From Actinomyces oris (GTDB lineage: Bacteria; Actinomycetota; Actinomycetes; Actinomycetales; Actinomycetaceae): DNA of 64,000 bases. Both the position numbers and the translations under genes were made by a program. The notes below the pieces were generated by a model that made no database searches, was not told the DNA's origin, and saw only the letters and a list, made by a program, of their open reading frames with translations. The stretch covers positions 1,488,001 to 1,552,000 of the forward strand of contig NZ_CP014232.1 of assembly GCF_001553935.1 (NCBI RefSeq). Reading direction: 5' to 3'. Positions 23,393 to 37,539 of this stretch are shown here, piece after piece. Numbering within the stretch: position 1 is the stretch's first letter; each line of letters opens with the position of its first letter.

Positions 23393-24002
23393 GAACCCGC
23401 GCAGTCCGGCGCGACGCGATGCAGAGCGGAGCAATGGTGAAGCGAGGCGTCGGAGCGGGGAGACTAGACCTGGCATCCTGAGAACATAGGTGTGACGCAG
23501 GTCGCGCAGAAGTCGTTTGACAGGAGTCGGCTAGGCGTGGCTATAGTACTCCTCGCTGCCGACGCAACCGCACGGTTCGACGGCGGTGCCGGACGGCGGA
23601 AGCGCCGAACCGGAAGGAGTAATCCTACCGGTGTGGAAAAAGCAGAATAGTTCAGAGATCAGGGTCACGCGATCCGAATTTGATTCCCGAACGACAGCCT
23701 GCTTATGCTAGTCCGGTCGCCTTCGAGAGGCAAGCAAGGAGTTCTTCCTGGTCTTAAATCTCGGTGGGTGTGTTGTTTGAGAACTCGATAGTGTGTCATG
23801 TTTTTTATGCCATGGCCCTGGGGGCTGCGCATGATTTTGGTTGTGTGTGGTTTTTGGGGCTTGTTTTGTTTTGGTTTGCCTGGTCCTCATTTCTTTTGTT
23901 GTGGGGGTTGGGTTGGGCCTGGTCTGGTTTTCTGGACTGTTGTACTGACGTTGGGTTCTGGCTGGCTGTTTGTGGTTGGTTGGGGCCTGGTTTTGTTGGT
24001 TT
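23393..24002 (+). other. rRNA operon promoter and leader region
   Basis: No protein gene is supported in this 610-base stretch. It contains a likely rRNA promoter near 23517-23547, a boxA-like segment TGTTTGAGAACTC around 23773, and then a strikingly G/T-rich leader (about 23800-24000) that precedes 16S. Antitermination and precursor folding are its expected roles. Confidence 0.65.
23517..23547 (+). promoter_or_regulatory. Likely main rRNA promoter
   Basis: TTGACA (23517-23522) is exact consensus and TATAGT (23542-23547) is close to consensus, with a 19-base spacer. It lies about 450 bases before 16S. Confidence 0.6.
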
Positions 24003-29137
<5,135 letters not shown>

Positions 29138-29311
29138 AACACCCCAACACGCCAGTGGTTAAACCCTGGCGGGGGTGAGCAACCACAGTAAAGCGAAGCG
29201 TCCACTATACGGTCCACACCCAACCCATACCACCAACCACACACAGTGTGCGTTGACAGGCGGCCCGATAACAGAATCACAAGAACACACTGACGCACTG
29301 CCCACGTAGTC
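29138..29311 (+). other. 23S-5S spacer
   Basis: This 174-base spacer carries the 3' half of the 23S processing stalk (29199-29211 and flanking pairs) and a small hairpin CCAGTGGTTAAACCCTGG near 29149. No gene is seen. Confidence 0.6.
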
Positions 29312-29430
29312 GTCTCGGTGGTCACAGCGACAGGGAAACGCCCGGCCCCATCCCGAACCCGGAAGCTAAGCCTGACAGCGCCGATGGTACTGCACCCGCC
29401 AGGGTGCGGGAGAGTAGGACACCACCGAGC
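29312..29430 (+). rRNA. 5S ribosomal RNA
   Basis: The terminal helix CTCGGTGGT (from 29314) pairs with ACCACCGAG (29421-29429). Internal landmarks CCCATCCCGAACCCGGAAG and GGGAGAGTAGGAC are typical of 5S. Length is about 119 bases. Confidence 0.93.
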
Positions 29431-29440
29431 ACACACTTCA

Positions 29441-29477
29441 ACTGGCCCGGAACCGCCACGAGCGGCTCCGGGCCAGT
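29441..29477 (+). terminator. rRNA operon terminator
   Basis: Arms 29441-29456 and 29462-29477 pair with one mismatch around a five-base loop, ten bases after 5S. Confidence 0.8.
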
Positions 29478-29647
29478 CACTTATGCTCTCCTACCAACAC
29501 GACGCTCAACACCACCCTGCGATGCAGGCGCACGTATCACGATGACTCTCATCCCTCCTGCCGCGGGATCCATCGTCGGTGCAGGAGTAACTGTTCTGAG
29601 CGTTCTTCATGGTGGCCGCGTACGGTGCCATGCTTCTCGCCCCGCAT

Positions 29648-30556
29648 CTACGCCGTCGTCGCGGTGAGCGACAAGGGGCGTTGGCCTGTGGGCATGAGGA
29701 TGGAGTCAACGAAGGCCTGCGCCGCCGGGCTGGGGTTGAAGGAGTCCCACGCGAGGTACTCCACCCGTACCGGACTGTCGCTGACGGGGATGCACACGCA
29801 TCCGGGCGCCTCTCGGGCCACGCTGGGAGCGACAAGAGCGACCCCCAGTCCCTGACGCACCAATCCGGTGAGGAGGTCAGCCGTGTTCACCTCCAAGCTC
29901 ACCTCACGGCGGAGCCTAGCCCTTTCAAAGGCCAGATCGGACTGCTCGCGTCCCGACGACCCCTCCGGAAAGTCCACGAACGGCTCGTCTGCCAGGTCCT
30001 TCAGGCGGAGTCGGCGTCGCCCCGCCAATCGGTGCCCCTCTGACAGCACCGCCACCAGGCGCTCCTGTGAGAGCTCTCGCGTCTGCACGCCCCGCGGAGT
30101 CACGCCTTCCGCCAGGCCGAGGACACCCACGTCCAGCTCCCCAGCCGCAATACGACGCAGGAACTCATCACTGCCACCAGTGCGCACGTGAACGCCCACC
30201 TCGGGATAACTGCGACGGAAAGCGCCCAGAACCGCCGCAATATCCACTGCCGTCACAGTCGGGATCACCCCGATGGTCAGTGACCCCCGGATCTGTCCGT
30301 GAGCGGCCGCTGCCGAGGCCTTCGCGCGCTCGGCCGCCTGGAGGCACAACCGAGCCTGCTTCACGAACGCCTCCCCAGCGGGCGTCACCTCCACCTTGCG
30401 GCTCGTGCGCGCGAACAGCCTCACCCCGAGCTCGCTCTCCAAGGACTTGATCTGCCGGCTCAGAGCCGACTGCACCACGAAGCACCGCTGAGCCGCGCGC
30501 GTGAAGCTCTGTTCCTCAGCGATGGCCACGGCGTACCTCAACTGCTGCAACTCCAC
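29648..30556 (-). CDS. LysR-family transcriptional regulator
   Basis: This is a 302-residue regulator. The N-terminal winged helix reads 'MELQQLRYAVAIAEEQSFTR' then 'AAQRCFVVQSALSRQIKSLE' and 'VRLFARTSRKVEVTPAG', a textbook LysR DNA-binding domain. Residues 90-290 form the periplasmic-binding-like effector domain starting 'GSLTIGVIPTVT', with 'RRIAAGELDVGVLGL' and 'GLVRQGLGVALVAPS'. It is divergent from an EamA exporter and a NAD(P)-binding protein, which are its probable targets. The shared 78-base region carries two copies of ATGCGCGCA. No effector can be assigned. Confidence 0.92.
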   Translation of the reverse strand: MELQQLRYAVAIAEEQSFTRAAQRCFVVQSALSRQIKSLESELGVRLFARTSRKVEVTPAGEAFVKQARLCLQAAERAKASAAAAHGQIRGSLTIGVIPTVTAVDIAAVLGAFRRSYPEVGVHVRTGGSDEFLRRIAAGELDVGVLGLAEGVTPRGVQTRELSQERLVAVLSEGHRLAGRRRLRLKDLADEPFVDFPEGSSGREQSDLAFERARLRREVSLEVNTADLLTGLVRQGLGVALVAPSVAREAPGCVCIPVSDSPVRVEYLAWDSFNPSPAAQAFVDSILMPTGQRPLSLTATTA

Positions 30557-30568
30557 CCATCAATCTTA

Positions 30569-30618
30569 TGCGCGCATCGCTCCCATCTCATCCATGTCAT
30601 CGACGAATCGATGCGCGC
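30569..30618. promoter_or_regulatory. Candidate LysR binding boxes in the divergent region
   Basis: The palindrome ATGCGCGCAT at 30569-30578 and a second ATGCGCGCA at 30610-30618 lie between the LysR and EamA genes, with start positions 41 bases apart (about four helical turns). Confidence 0.35.
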
Positions 30619-30634
30619 ACCTCAGGCTGGATGC

Positions 30635-31582
30635 ATGACGACTCATGCCGCCCCCTCTCAAGCCACGTGCGACTCCAAGTCGGCCGCGCCCGGCGGCGCC
30701 CTGTCAGGCCGCCGGACGAGAAACGCCTGGATTGCTCTGACATCCCTGGCACCGGCCGTGTGGGGGACGACGTACATCGTCACCACCCACGTCCTTCCCC
30801 CGGGGCATCCGGTCTTCGCGGCACTGATGCGGACACTCCCAGCGGGTGTTCTCGCCCTCCTCGCCTCCCGGACGCTGCCGCACGGAACGTGGTGGTGGAA
30901 GAGTCTTGTCCTCGGAGCCCTCAACATGGCCTGCTTCTTCCCCCTCCTCTTCGTCGCCGCGCAGCGCCTGCCCGGAGGTGTGGCCGCGACACTCGGGGCC
31001 GCGCAACCGATCATCGTCGCAGGCTTCGCCGTTGCCGTCCTGGGTGAGCGCCTATCGGCATGGAGACTGATATTGGGCGTGGTCGGCGTCGTCGGTATCG
31101 CTCTCGTCGTCCTGGGACCACAGGCGCAGCTCGACGCCCTCGGGGTGACGGCCGGCTTGGGCGGAGCCGCCTCGATGGGGCTGGGAGTTGTGCTCACCAA
31201 ACGGTGGGGCAGGCCCGACGGTGTCAGCGCCCTTGCCCTGGCCGGATGGCAGCTCACCGGAGGCGGCCTTCTGCTCATCGTGCCCGCCCTCATCATCGAC
31301 GGCGTTCCGACCGGAATCGATACGGCGGCTGTGGCGGGATACGCCTGGCTCGGGCTCGTAGGAGGGCTGGCCGCCTACGTCCTGTGGTTCGCGGGCATCC
31401 GCAGGCTGCCGGTCACACCGACGGCGCTGCTGGGCCTGCTCTCACCTCTGAACGCCGCGCTTCTCGGGCACGTCATCGCCGATGAGGCACTCACGCCCTT
31501 CCAGTTCCTGGGGTTCGCGCTCGCTCTCACTGCGATGAGCGCAGGTCAGCTCGCCCTTCCCTCCTCCCGCTCCTCCTCGTGA
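30635..31582 (+). CDS. EamA (DMT superfamily) exporter
   Basis: This is a 315-residue protein with ten predicted membrane helices as two EamA repeats. The first repeat begins 'IALTSLAPAVWGTTYIVTTH', the hallmark EamA opening with 'F..mR.lPA' equivalent 'AALMRTLPAGVLALLAS'. The segment 'GVAATLGAAQPIIVAGFAVA' with 'VLGERLSAWRLILGVVGVVG' closes repeat one, and 'LLGLLSPLNAALLGHVIADE' with 'ALTPFQFLGFALALTAM' closes repeat two. Members export amino acids, metabolites or toxic compounds. The start at 30635 follows an AGG-type purine stretch. It is divergent from the LysR gene and 12 bases ahead of the NAD(P)-binding gene, so the two are likely one transcript under LysR control. Confidence 0.88.
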   Translation: MTTHAAPSQATCDSKSAAPGGALSGRRTRNAWIALTSLAPAVWGTTYIVTTHVLPPGHPVFAALMRTLPAGVLALLASRTLPHGTWWWKSLVLGALNMACFFPLLFVAAQRLPGGVAATLGAAQPIIVAGFAVAVLGERLSAWRLILGVVGVVGIALVVLGPQAQLDALGVTAGLGGAASMGLGVVLTKRWGRPDGVSALALAGWQLTGGGLLLIVPALIIDGVPTGIDTAAVAGYAWLGLVGGLAAYVLWFAGIRRLPVTPTALLGLLSPLNAALLGHVIADEALTPFQFLGFALALTAMSAGQLALPSSRSSS

Positions 31583-31593
31583 AAGGACCCCGC

Positions 31594-32286
31594 ATGAGAA
31601 TCACCGTCCTTGGTGCCACCGGCATGGCCGGGACCGCAGTCGTCAACGAGGCGCTCAGCCGCGGTCACGAGGTGACCGCCGTATCCCGACGGCGTTGCCA
31701 TCGGGTTGGCGCCCGCCTCACCTCGCGCCTGCTGGACGTCACCGACGTCGAGGGCGTGGCCGGTCTCCTGACAGACAGTGACGTGGCCGTCGTCGCACTG
31801 CGCCCGCCCGCCGGACACGAGAGCGACCTGGCCCGACTCACGACGGCCGTCCTGGACGCCGCCTCCAGGGGCCAAACGCCCCTGCTTATCATCGGGGGTG
31901 CGGCTGCGCTGAGTTCGCCCACGGATCCCAGCACCCTCGCCATTGACGACCCCACCATTGTGCCGCCGGCCTGGAGAGACGTGGCCCAGGCGAGCCTCGA
32001 TCAGTTCCGGGCGTGCCAGGCGCACCGCTACAAGGGCTGGGTCTATCTCAGCCCTCCGGCGATCTTCGCTCCAGGAGATGCCACCGGCTCCTATCGCCGC
32101 GGAACCACCATGCTTCTGCGGGACGCCCGCGGGCAGTCCCGCATCAGCCCTGAGGACCTGGCGCTCGCCGTCGTCGACGAGCTGGAGTACCCCGGCGGCG
32201 AGCAGCACATCACCGTCGTCGCCGGGACCTGCGGCGACTCAGATCCAGGACGACAGGAACATGTGGGACACCCAGAAGGAACGTGA
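31594..32286 (+). CDS. NAD(P)H-binding (NmrA/YwnB-like) protein
   Basis: This is a 230-residue Rossmann-fold protein. It begins 'MRITVLGATGMAGTAVVNEA', the GxxGxxG dinucleotide loop, after an AAAGGA site. Downstream parts 'DVTDVEGVAGLLTDSDVAVV', 'PLLIIGGAAALSSP' and 'GWVYLSPPAIFAPGDATGSY' match atypical short-chain reductases of the NmrA/YwnB kind. The family includes regulators and small reductases without the usual Tyr-x3-Lys site, and none is seen here. The stop lies 48 bases inside the convergent O-mannosyltransferase gene, so the last residues ('[20 protein letters not shown]') are read from the antisense of that gene and look like a late extension. Confidence 0.8.
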   Translation: MRITVLGATGMAGTAVVNEALSRGHEVTAVSRRRCHRVGARLTSRLLDVTDVEGVAGLLTDSDVAVVALRPPAGHESDLARLTTAVLDAASRGQTPLLIIGGAAALSSPTDPSTLAIDDPTIVPPAWRDVAQASLDQFRACQAHRYKGWVYLSPPAIFAPGDATGSYRRGTTMLLRDARGQSRISPEDLALAVVDELEYPGGEQHITVVAGTCGDSDPGRQEHVGHPEGT

Positions 32287-34431
32287 GACCGTCTGCCCGG
32301 TCCAGATCGGCCACCAGAAGGCGGCTGCTGCGCAGGCCAGGAGCGTGACCACGATGATGAGGCCGATGCCCTCGGTGCGGATCTGCCACGTGGGGGCCAT
32401 CGTCCACTTCGCCAGGGAGGCCCACGGCCTGCGTCGGCTGCCCGGCTGCGGCACTCCGCCGTCGGACCATTCCGGCGTGGAGGCGCCCGACGACGTCGAG
32501 GGGCCGGGATATCCGGTCAGCTCGTCATAGGCCCGTTCCTGGGCCGCATCGGTCCGCGGGTCGCTGAAGGGGATGCCGGGCTCGAGGTCGTCGTCGATGC
32601 CGGTCAGGGCCGGGTTGATGCGGTAGATGCCGGGGTCGGTCTCCTCCATCGGCGGCGTCCACACGGCCGTGCGTGAGAACTGCGGGCCGAAACCGAGGAA
32701 TCTGGCGCCCATGCCGCGCCACGGCCGGATACCTGGGCCGATCTGCCGTCTGTGGAGGGCCACCATCTGTGCATCGGCGCTTGCCGAGCCGGGCAGCGGT
32801 GGCAGCAGCCCGGATGCCATGCCCAGCGCCAGCACGAGGACGAGCACGACGCACGGCACGAAGGCCACCGTGTAGAAGGTGAAGATGGTGCGATCCCGGT
32901 ACTGGAACCAGGGCACATACAGGCCCAGGTAGCCGATGAGGGGCACCCAGGCCCGCCAGTCGCGGTTCTTCACTCCAATGATGATCACGGCCACGAGCGC
33001 CACCACGGCCGACCACCAGATGACGATGTTCCCGATCGAGGTGATGGCTTGAATGCAATCGCCGCCCGTGCAGGTCTGCGGCACCTGAGCCTTGTCCTCC
33101 CAGAAGAAGGATGTCGGTCGGGTCTGCAGCAGCCAGCCGGAGGGCTTCGACTGGTACGTGTGCGGAGAGTCCAGGCCCACGTGGAAGTCGTACATCTGCT
33201 GGTGGTAGGCGATGAAGTCGTTGATGTTCTGGAACGTCGAGTCGTCCACGTACCCGGATAGCCAGGGGGCAGGAACCGGCAGCCCCTGCTTGATCTGCTC
33301 GGCCGTCCACCCGTGCTTGAAGGCACCCAGGTGGGTGAACCAGGACCACCAGCAGCCGACGTAGACCACGATGACCAACGGAATCGCCTGCAGGAAGTCG
33401 CTCACGCCCTGGGCGACCGTCCCCTCCAGGAACCAGGCCCGTGCCCCCACTCGCCGTAGCGCCATCGTGTCCCAGAAGACGACAGCGATGCCGCACACCG
33501 CGACGAGGTAGAGCCCCGACCACTTGATCGAGCAGGTCAGACCCAGCGCGATGGCGGCGGCCAGCAGCCAGGGACGGATCGTGGCTCGCGGGGCGCGTGC
33601 CCCGGGCACGGTCCCCGCCATCTTGCGAGCCAGCCTCGCTCGCGACCACTCCCGATCACGGACCAGGCAGTATAGGGTCAGGGTGGTGAAGAAACCGATG
33701 AAGACGTCCAGCAGCCCGATGCGGGACTCGGTCAGGGCCACGCCGTCGATGGCCAGGAGCAGTCCGGCCAGGCCCGCCAGCAGCGGTGAGCGCGTCAGGC
33801 GCATTGTCAGGCGCGTCAGCAGCATCACCGTGAGGATTCCGGCGACGGCCGGCATGAACCGCCAACCGAAGGGTGACTCCGGACCGAAGATCTCCATGCC
33901 GGCGCCGATGAGCCATTTGCCCAGCTGAGGGTGGACGACGTAGGCGGCCTCCGTGGATAGCCCGGAGAAGTTTCCGCTGGCGAAGGCCGCATCAGAGTTG
34001 GCCGCCCAGCTCCCTTCATAGCCCAGGTGCCACAGGGAGTAGGCGTCCTTGACGTAGTAGATCTCATCGAACATGAGCGTTCTGGGGTGGTTCAACCCGA
34101 TGAGGCGCAGCAGCGCGGCGATGAGGCCGACGACGCCGGTGACGATCCACCCGCGCGCCCTCACGCCGAGGGGCAGCACGGCCCTCACCGGGCCCAGCCC
34201 GAGCAGGGTGCGCAACTCGTTCTCAGTGCGCTCGACGACGATGGGCTCTGCTGGTGTAGGGCCCGTGGGCTCGGCCGGTTCCTGGGCGGACTCGGCCAAT
34301 GCGGGGTCCGCGGCCTCATCCCGCCCTGAGACGGGTTCCTGTGCTCGTTCCTGCTCCGCGTCCGGACCGGGGGCACCGTCGCGGGACTGCTCGGGGGACT
34401 GTTCGGGAGACAGCGCGCTCGGAGTCGTCAC
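32239..34431 (-). CDS. pmt: Protein O-mannosyltransferase (PMT family)
   Basis: This is a 730-residue membrane enzyme that moves mannose from polyprenyl-phosphate-mannose to Ser/Thr of exported proteins as they leave through Sec. Residues 1-85 are a disordered Glu/Pro-rich cytoplasmic tail. The first membrane helix follows, then the essential DE motif in the first outer loop, '[19 protein letters not shown]' (about 117-135). Around ten more helices are visible. A large outer loop with '[20 protein letters not shown]' (about 414) is conserved in actinobacterial PMTs. The C-terminal 'Pro/Ser' insertion before the last helix is longer than usual. The GTG start at 34431 has TACACT six bases upstream, so the mRNA is probably leaderless. 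It is divergent from rsmI. Confidence 0.92.
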   Translation of the reverse strand: MTTPSALSPEQSPEQSRDGAPGPDAEQERAQEPVSGRDEAADPALAESAQEPAEPTGPTPAEPIVVERTENELRTLLGLGPVRAVLPLGVRARGWIVTGVVGLIAALLRLIGLNHPRTLMFDEIYYVKDAYSLWHLGYEGSWAANSDAAFASGNFSGLSTEAAYVVHPQLGKWLIGAGMEIFGPESPFGWRFMPAVAGILTVMLLTRLTMRLTRSPLLAGLAGLLLAIDGVALTESRIGLLDVFIGFFTTLTLYCLVRDREWSRARLARKMAGTVPGARAPRATIRPWLLAAAIALGLTCSIKWSGLYLVAVCGIAVVFWDTMALRRVGARAWFLEGTVAQGVSDFLQAIPLVIVVYVGCWWSWFTHLGAFKHGWTAEQIKQGLPVPAPWLSGYVDDSTFQNINDFIAYHQQMYDFHVGLDSPHTYQSKPSGWLLQTRPTSFFWEDKAQVPQTCTGGDCIQAITSIGNIVIWWSAVVALVAVIIIGVKNRDWRAWVPLIGYLGLYVPWFQYRDRTIFTFYTVAFVPCVVLVLVLALGMASGLLPPLPGSASADAQMVALHRRQIGPGIRPWRGMGARFLGFGPQFSRTAVWTPPMEETDPGIYRINPALTGIDDDLEPGIPFSDPRTDAAQERAYDELTGYPGPSTSSGASTPEWSDGGVPQPGSRRRPWASLAKWTMAPTWQIRTEGIGLIIVVTLLACAAAAFWWPIWTGQTVSRSFWVSHMFLSSWI

Positions 34432-34484
34432 ACCCCGAGTGTAGGCGGAGGCTTCATCGAGGGCGCACCGACATACTGTGTCCT
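34432..34484. promoter_or_regulatory. Divergent leaderless promoters for pmt and rsmI
   Basis: On the minus strand TACACT (34443-34438) ends six bases before the pmt GTG at 34431. On the plus strand CATACT (34472-34477) ends seven bases before the rsmI ATG at 34485. Neither gene has a ribosome binding site. Confidence 0.5.
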
Positions 34485-35414
34485 ATGACTGAGAGCAGCC
34501 CGCCCGCACCGGCCGCCGCCGACGACGCCAACGTTGATCCCGTTGATGCTCCCGCCGCCCACAGCCCGGATCTGCGCGGCGGGACGATTACCCTGGCCGC
34601 CACTCCGATCGGCAACGTCTCCGACGCCTCCCTGCGTCTGCGCCGTGCCCTGGAGCAGGCCGACCTCATCGCCGCCGAGGACACCCGCCGGCTGCGGTCC
34701 CTGGCTCAGCGCCTCGACGTCGAGCCCCGTGGGCGCGTCATCGCCTTCCACGAGCACAATGAGCGCGAGCGTGCCGCCGAGCTGCTCGAGGCTGCCCGCG
34801 CCGGCCTGCGCGTCCTGGTGGTCTCGGACGCCGGGATGCCCTCGGTCTCCGACCCCGGGTACCGGCTCGTCCAGGCGGCGGTGCGAGAGCAGGTGCCCGT
34901 CACGGTCGCACCGGGCCCCTCAGCGGTGCTGACCGCCCTGGCCCTGTCCGGGCTGGCCTCCGACCGGTTCTGCTTCGAGGGTTTCCTGCCGCGCAAACCG
35001 GGGGAGCGGCGTCGTGCCCTGGAGTCCCTAGCCACCCAGGAGCGCACCATGATCTTCCTGGAGTCCCCCCGCCGCGTCCACGACTCCCTGGCCGCCATGG
35101 CCGAGGTCCTCGGCACTGATCGCCCCGCGGCACTGTGCCGGGAGCTGACCAAGACCCATGAGCAGGTGCTGCGGGCCCCCTTGTCCGAGCTGGCCCGGGC
35201 CACGGCCGACGGCGTCCTGGGGGAGGTGGTCCTCGTGGTCGCCGGAGCCGAGCCCGTCGTCGCCAGTCCTGAGGCCGCCGCGCGCAAGGCCCTGGCGCTG
35301 GCCGAGGCCGGCATGCGCCTCAAGGCGGCCGCGGCCCTGGCGGCCGGTGAGGCCGGTCTGCGCCCCAACGAGGTCTACCGTGCGGCCTTGGAGCTGCGTG
35401 ACACCGCAGACTGA
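34485..35414 (+). CDS. rsmI: 16S rRNA 2'-O-methyltransferase RsmI
   Basis: This is a 309-residue SAM-dependent enzyme that 2'-O-methylates C1402 of 16S rRNA. Residues 33-52 read '[20 protein letters not shown]', the RsmI opening. They are followed by '[20 protein letters not shown]', '[20 protein letters not shown]', '[20 protein letters not shown]' and '[14 protein letters not shown]', all signatures of this tetrapyrrole-methylase-fold family. The first 30 residues are an Ala/Asp/Pro-rich extension. The gene is divergent from pmt, a conserved actinobacterial pairing. The start rests on a leaderless promoter-like sequence rather than a ribosome site. Confidence 0.95.
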   Translation: MTESSPPAPAAADDANVDPVDAPAAHSPDLRGGTITLAATPIGNVSDASLRLRRALEQADLIAAEDTRRLRSLAQRLDVEPRGRVIAFHEHNERERAAELLEAARAGLRVLVVSDAGMPSVSDPGYRLVQAAVREQVPVTVAPGPSAVLTALALSGLASDRFCFEGFLPRKPGERRRALESLATQERTMIFLESPRRVHDSLAAMAEVLGTDRPAALCRELTKTHEQVLRAPLSELARATADGVLGEVVLVVAGAEPVVASPEAAARKALALAEAGMRLKAAAALAAGEAGLRPNEVYRAALELRDTAD

Positions 35415-35458
35415 GCCGACCGGGCTCCTGTCGGGGCCGATCCCGCTATGGTCGTGTC

Positions 35459-36061
35459 ATGAACACCGAGCACCGCACCGGTTCCCAGGCCCCCGCTCGC
35501 CGGGCCCTCATCATCGTCGACGTCCAGCCCACCTTCTGCGAGGGAGGTGCCCTGCCGGTGAGTGGCGGCAACGCCGTCGCCGAGCGCATCGCCGCCTACC
35601 TGTCCTCTCACCGGGGGGACTACGACCTGGTGGTCACCACCCAGGACTGGCACATCGACCCTGGAGAGCACTTCTCCAGCGAACCCGACTTCATCGACAC
35701 CTGGCCCGTTCACGGCGTAGCCGACTCCGCCGAGGCCCAACTCCACCCCGCCCTGAACGGACTCGAGGCCGACGCCGCCGTGAAGAAGGGCCAGTACGCC
35801 GCCGCCTACTCCGGTTTCGAGGGCGTGGACGAGGACGGGCGCACCCTGGCCGGCATCCTGAGCGCCGCCCGTATCGAGGCCGTCGACGTCGTCGGCCTGG
35901 CCGAGTCCCACTGCGTCAAGGACACCGCCCTGGACGCGGTCCGACAGGGTTACCGGGTGCGGGTCCTGACCGATCTGACCGAACCGGTCAGTCCCGAGCT
36001 GGGACGCATCGCCCGCGCCGACATGAGCGCCGCCGGTATCGAGCTGGCCCCCTCCCACTGA
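35459..36061 (+). CDS. pncA: Nicotinamidase (isochorismatase superfamily)
   Basis: This is a 200-residue enzyme that hydrolyses nicotinamide to nicotinate and ammonia in NAD salvage. The catalytic Asp is in 'LIIVDVQPTFCEGGAL' (about residue 21). The metal-site segment is 'VVTTQDWHIDPGEHFS' (Asp/His/His). The catalytic Lys lies in 'DAAVKKGQYAA' (about 104). The nucleophile Cys is in 'AESHCVKDTALDA' (about 146). This complete set, with 'FIDTWPVHGV' replacing the usual 'WP.HCV', indicates an active enzyme. TATGGT ends six bases before the ATG, pointing to a leaderless transcript separate from rsmI, which ends 44 bases upstream. A strong hairpin follows downstream. Confidence 0.9.
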   Translation: MNTEHRTGSQAPARRALIIVDVQPTFCEGGALPVSGGNAVAERIAAYLSSHRGDYDLVVTTQDWHIDPGEHFSSEPDFIDTWPVHGVADSAEAQLHPALNGLEADAAVKKGQYAAAYSGFEGVDEDGRTLAGILSAARIEAVDVVGLAESHCVKDTALDAVRQGYRVRVLTDLTEPVSPELGRIARADMSAAGIELAPSH

Positions 36062-36151
36062 AGGACCGCTCGCATCAGTCACCGGGGCTGCCCGCCAGGC
36101 TGCTCACCGGGGCCGGTCGCCGCGGTGGCCCCGAATCACCCCGAAAACACC

Positions 36152-36190
36152 ATGGGTGCCCTCGCCGATTGCCTCGGCGAGGGCACCCAT
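36152..36190. terminator. Bidirectional terminator between convergent genes
   Basis: A perfect 17-bp stem (36152-36168 with 36174-36190) encloses TTGCC, between pncA and the leftward gene ending at 36208. Confidence 0.8.
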
Positions 36191-36207
36191 GCGTTGCCTG
36201 AGACGGG

Positions 36208-37284
36208 CTACTGGGCCGGCCAGCCGCCGGGCTGCTGGTACTGTCCGGGCTGCCCGGGCTGCGCCTGCGGGTTGTGCTGGCCCTGCTGGCCCTGCTGCAT
36301 GGGCTGAGTGAAGACCGAGGGCTGCGCGGCCTGAGGCTGCTGCTGAGCCTGCTGCTGCCCTGTCCACCCGAACTGGGCGGTCGGGGCCACCTGCGAGTAC
36401 TGGGGCTGGGCTCCCGCTCCCGCGGCCGAAGCTGCGTAAGGGGCCTGCTGGGGGGCCGGCTCGGGCTGCTGGTACTGGGGCTGCTGAGCGTACTGCGCCG
36501 CCTGGGGCTGCTGGTCGGACTGCCAGGCCCCCTGGGTGTAGACCGTCGGGGTCCCGGGCGCCGCGCCGCTCGTCGTGCTGAAGGCCTCGCCCGCCGTGGT
36601 CGGAGCCGTACCGGCGGCTGCCAGCTTGGAGCGCCAGGCCATGCCGCCGGCGCCCATCGCCAGGCCCACCACCGCCATAATGATCGCGCCGACAACCCCG
36701 AACAGGGACATCAGAGTGGCCGTTGCCGACGAGGGGGCGATGATCTCACCCATGGAGACTCCCGCCGTGCTGTTGCAGTCAACGGTGTAGGCGCCAGACT
36801 TCTGGGAGGAGAAGGTCGAGAAGAGCTTGCCGCCCTTGACCTTCGTGGATGACGAGCTGGACTTCGTGTTGACGTCGTCGCCATCAGGAGAGGTCACCGA
36901 GCACTCCGGAGCGTCGTCGCCGTCGCTGTAGAACAGCCCGTAGGTGCTGCCCTTGTCCAGCTTCACCGTGGCGGCCTGGTCGCCTGGCAGGTCGGTGATG
37001 GTGGCGTTGTACTGGCCGCGGGTGACCGCCGAGCCGATTCCGCCGATGATGGCGATGAGGAGGATGGCCAGGCCGGCCGCCGCCAAGGCTGTCGGGGCGG
37101 CCAGGCTCCTGGACGTCGTCGGCTGGCTCGCGGCACCTGAGTAACCGCCCTGAGGCGACTGGAACGGGGCGGCCGGCGGGTACTGCGAGGGCTGAGGCTG
37201 ACCGCCGGCGAGAGCCGGGTCGTAGCCGTTGGCCGACCAGCCTGCTGAGCTCGCTGGGTACTGGGAGCCGGGGTACTGGGACAT
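36208..37284 (-). CDS. Gln/Pro-rich two-pass membrane protein of unknown function
   Basis: This is a 358-residue protein that starts 'MSQYPGSQYPASSAGWSANG' after AGAAAGG. A Pro/Gln/Tyr-rich cytoplasmic N-tail is followed by a membrane helix ('ALAAAGLAILLIAIIGGIG', about 68-86). Next comes an extracellular domain of about 110 residues with two Cys ('DDAPECSVTSPDGDD' and 'GAYTVDCNSTAG') likely disulphide-linked. A second helix follows ('MSLFGVVGAIIMAVVGLAMG', about 195-214), then a long C-tail of 'QPQ/YQQP' low-complexity repeats. The layout is common in actinobacterial cell-envelope proteins. The family is not recognised with confidence. The poly-Gln tails might bind partners or phase-separate; that is speculation. 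Confidence 0.75.
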   Translation of the reverse strand: MSQYPGSQYPASSAGWSANGYDPALAGGQPQPSQYPPAAPFQSPQGGYSGAASQPTTSRSLAAPTALAAAGLAILLIAIIGGIGSAVTRGQYNATITDLPGDQAATVKLDKGSTYGLFYSDGDDAPECSVTSPDGDDVNTKSSSSSTKVKGGKLFSTFSSQKSGAYTVDCNSTAGVSMGEIIAPSSATATLMSLFGVVGAIIMAVVGLAMGAGGMAWRSKLAAAGTAPTTAGEAFSTTSGAAPGTPTVYTQGAWQSDQQPQAAQYAQQPQYQQPEPAPQQAPYAASAAGAGAQPQYSQVAPTAQFGWTGQQQAQQQPQAAQPSVFTQPMQQGQQGQHNPQAQPGQPGQYQQPGGWPAQ

Positions 37285-37526
37285 AACTGGCCTTTCTGGT
37301 CCATCGTGTCCGTGAGAGGCGCGTGGGAACACATCATGACGGCGTGCACGGCAGCAACGCGATGCTGGAAGCTCGCAGCGCACCCGAGACCTCACAGGAG
37401 GTGTCGATATGTCGGAACAATCACCGGGCGGGAGCCGCACGACTCGGACAGACTACCGGGAGGAGGTGGTGCCCCGCAGGCGGTGGACCAGATCTGTGCC
37501 GTGGACTGAATCGGTCGGGAACCCGA

Positions 37527-37539
37527 TAGGCTGACCTCC
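37527..37539 (+). promoter_or_regulatory. -10 box for a leaderless metG transcript
   Basis: TAGGCT (37527-37532) ends seven bases before the metG ATG. TGGACT at about 37503 is a weak -35 with an 18-base spacer. Confidence 0.45.

Noticed and set aside
21677..23476. A 599-codon open frame on the minus strand
   Set aside because: It crosses antisense through the OPT gene, the intergenic hairpin and ppgK, which two independent gene calls explain fully.
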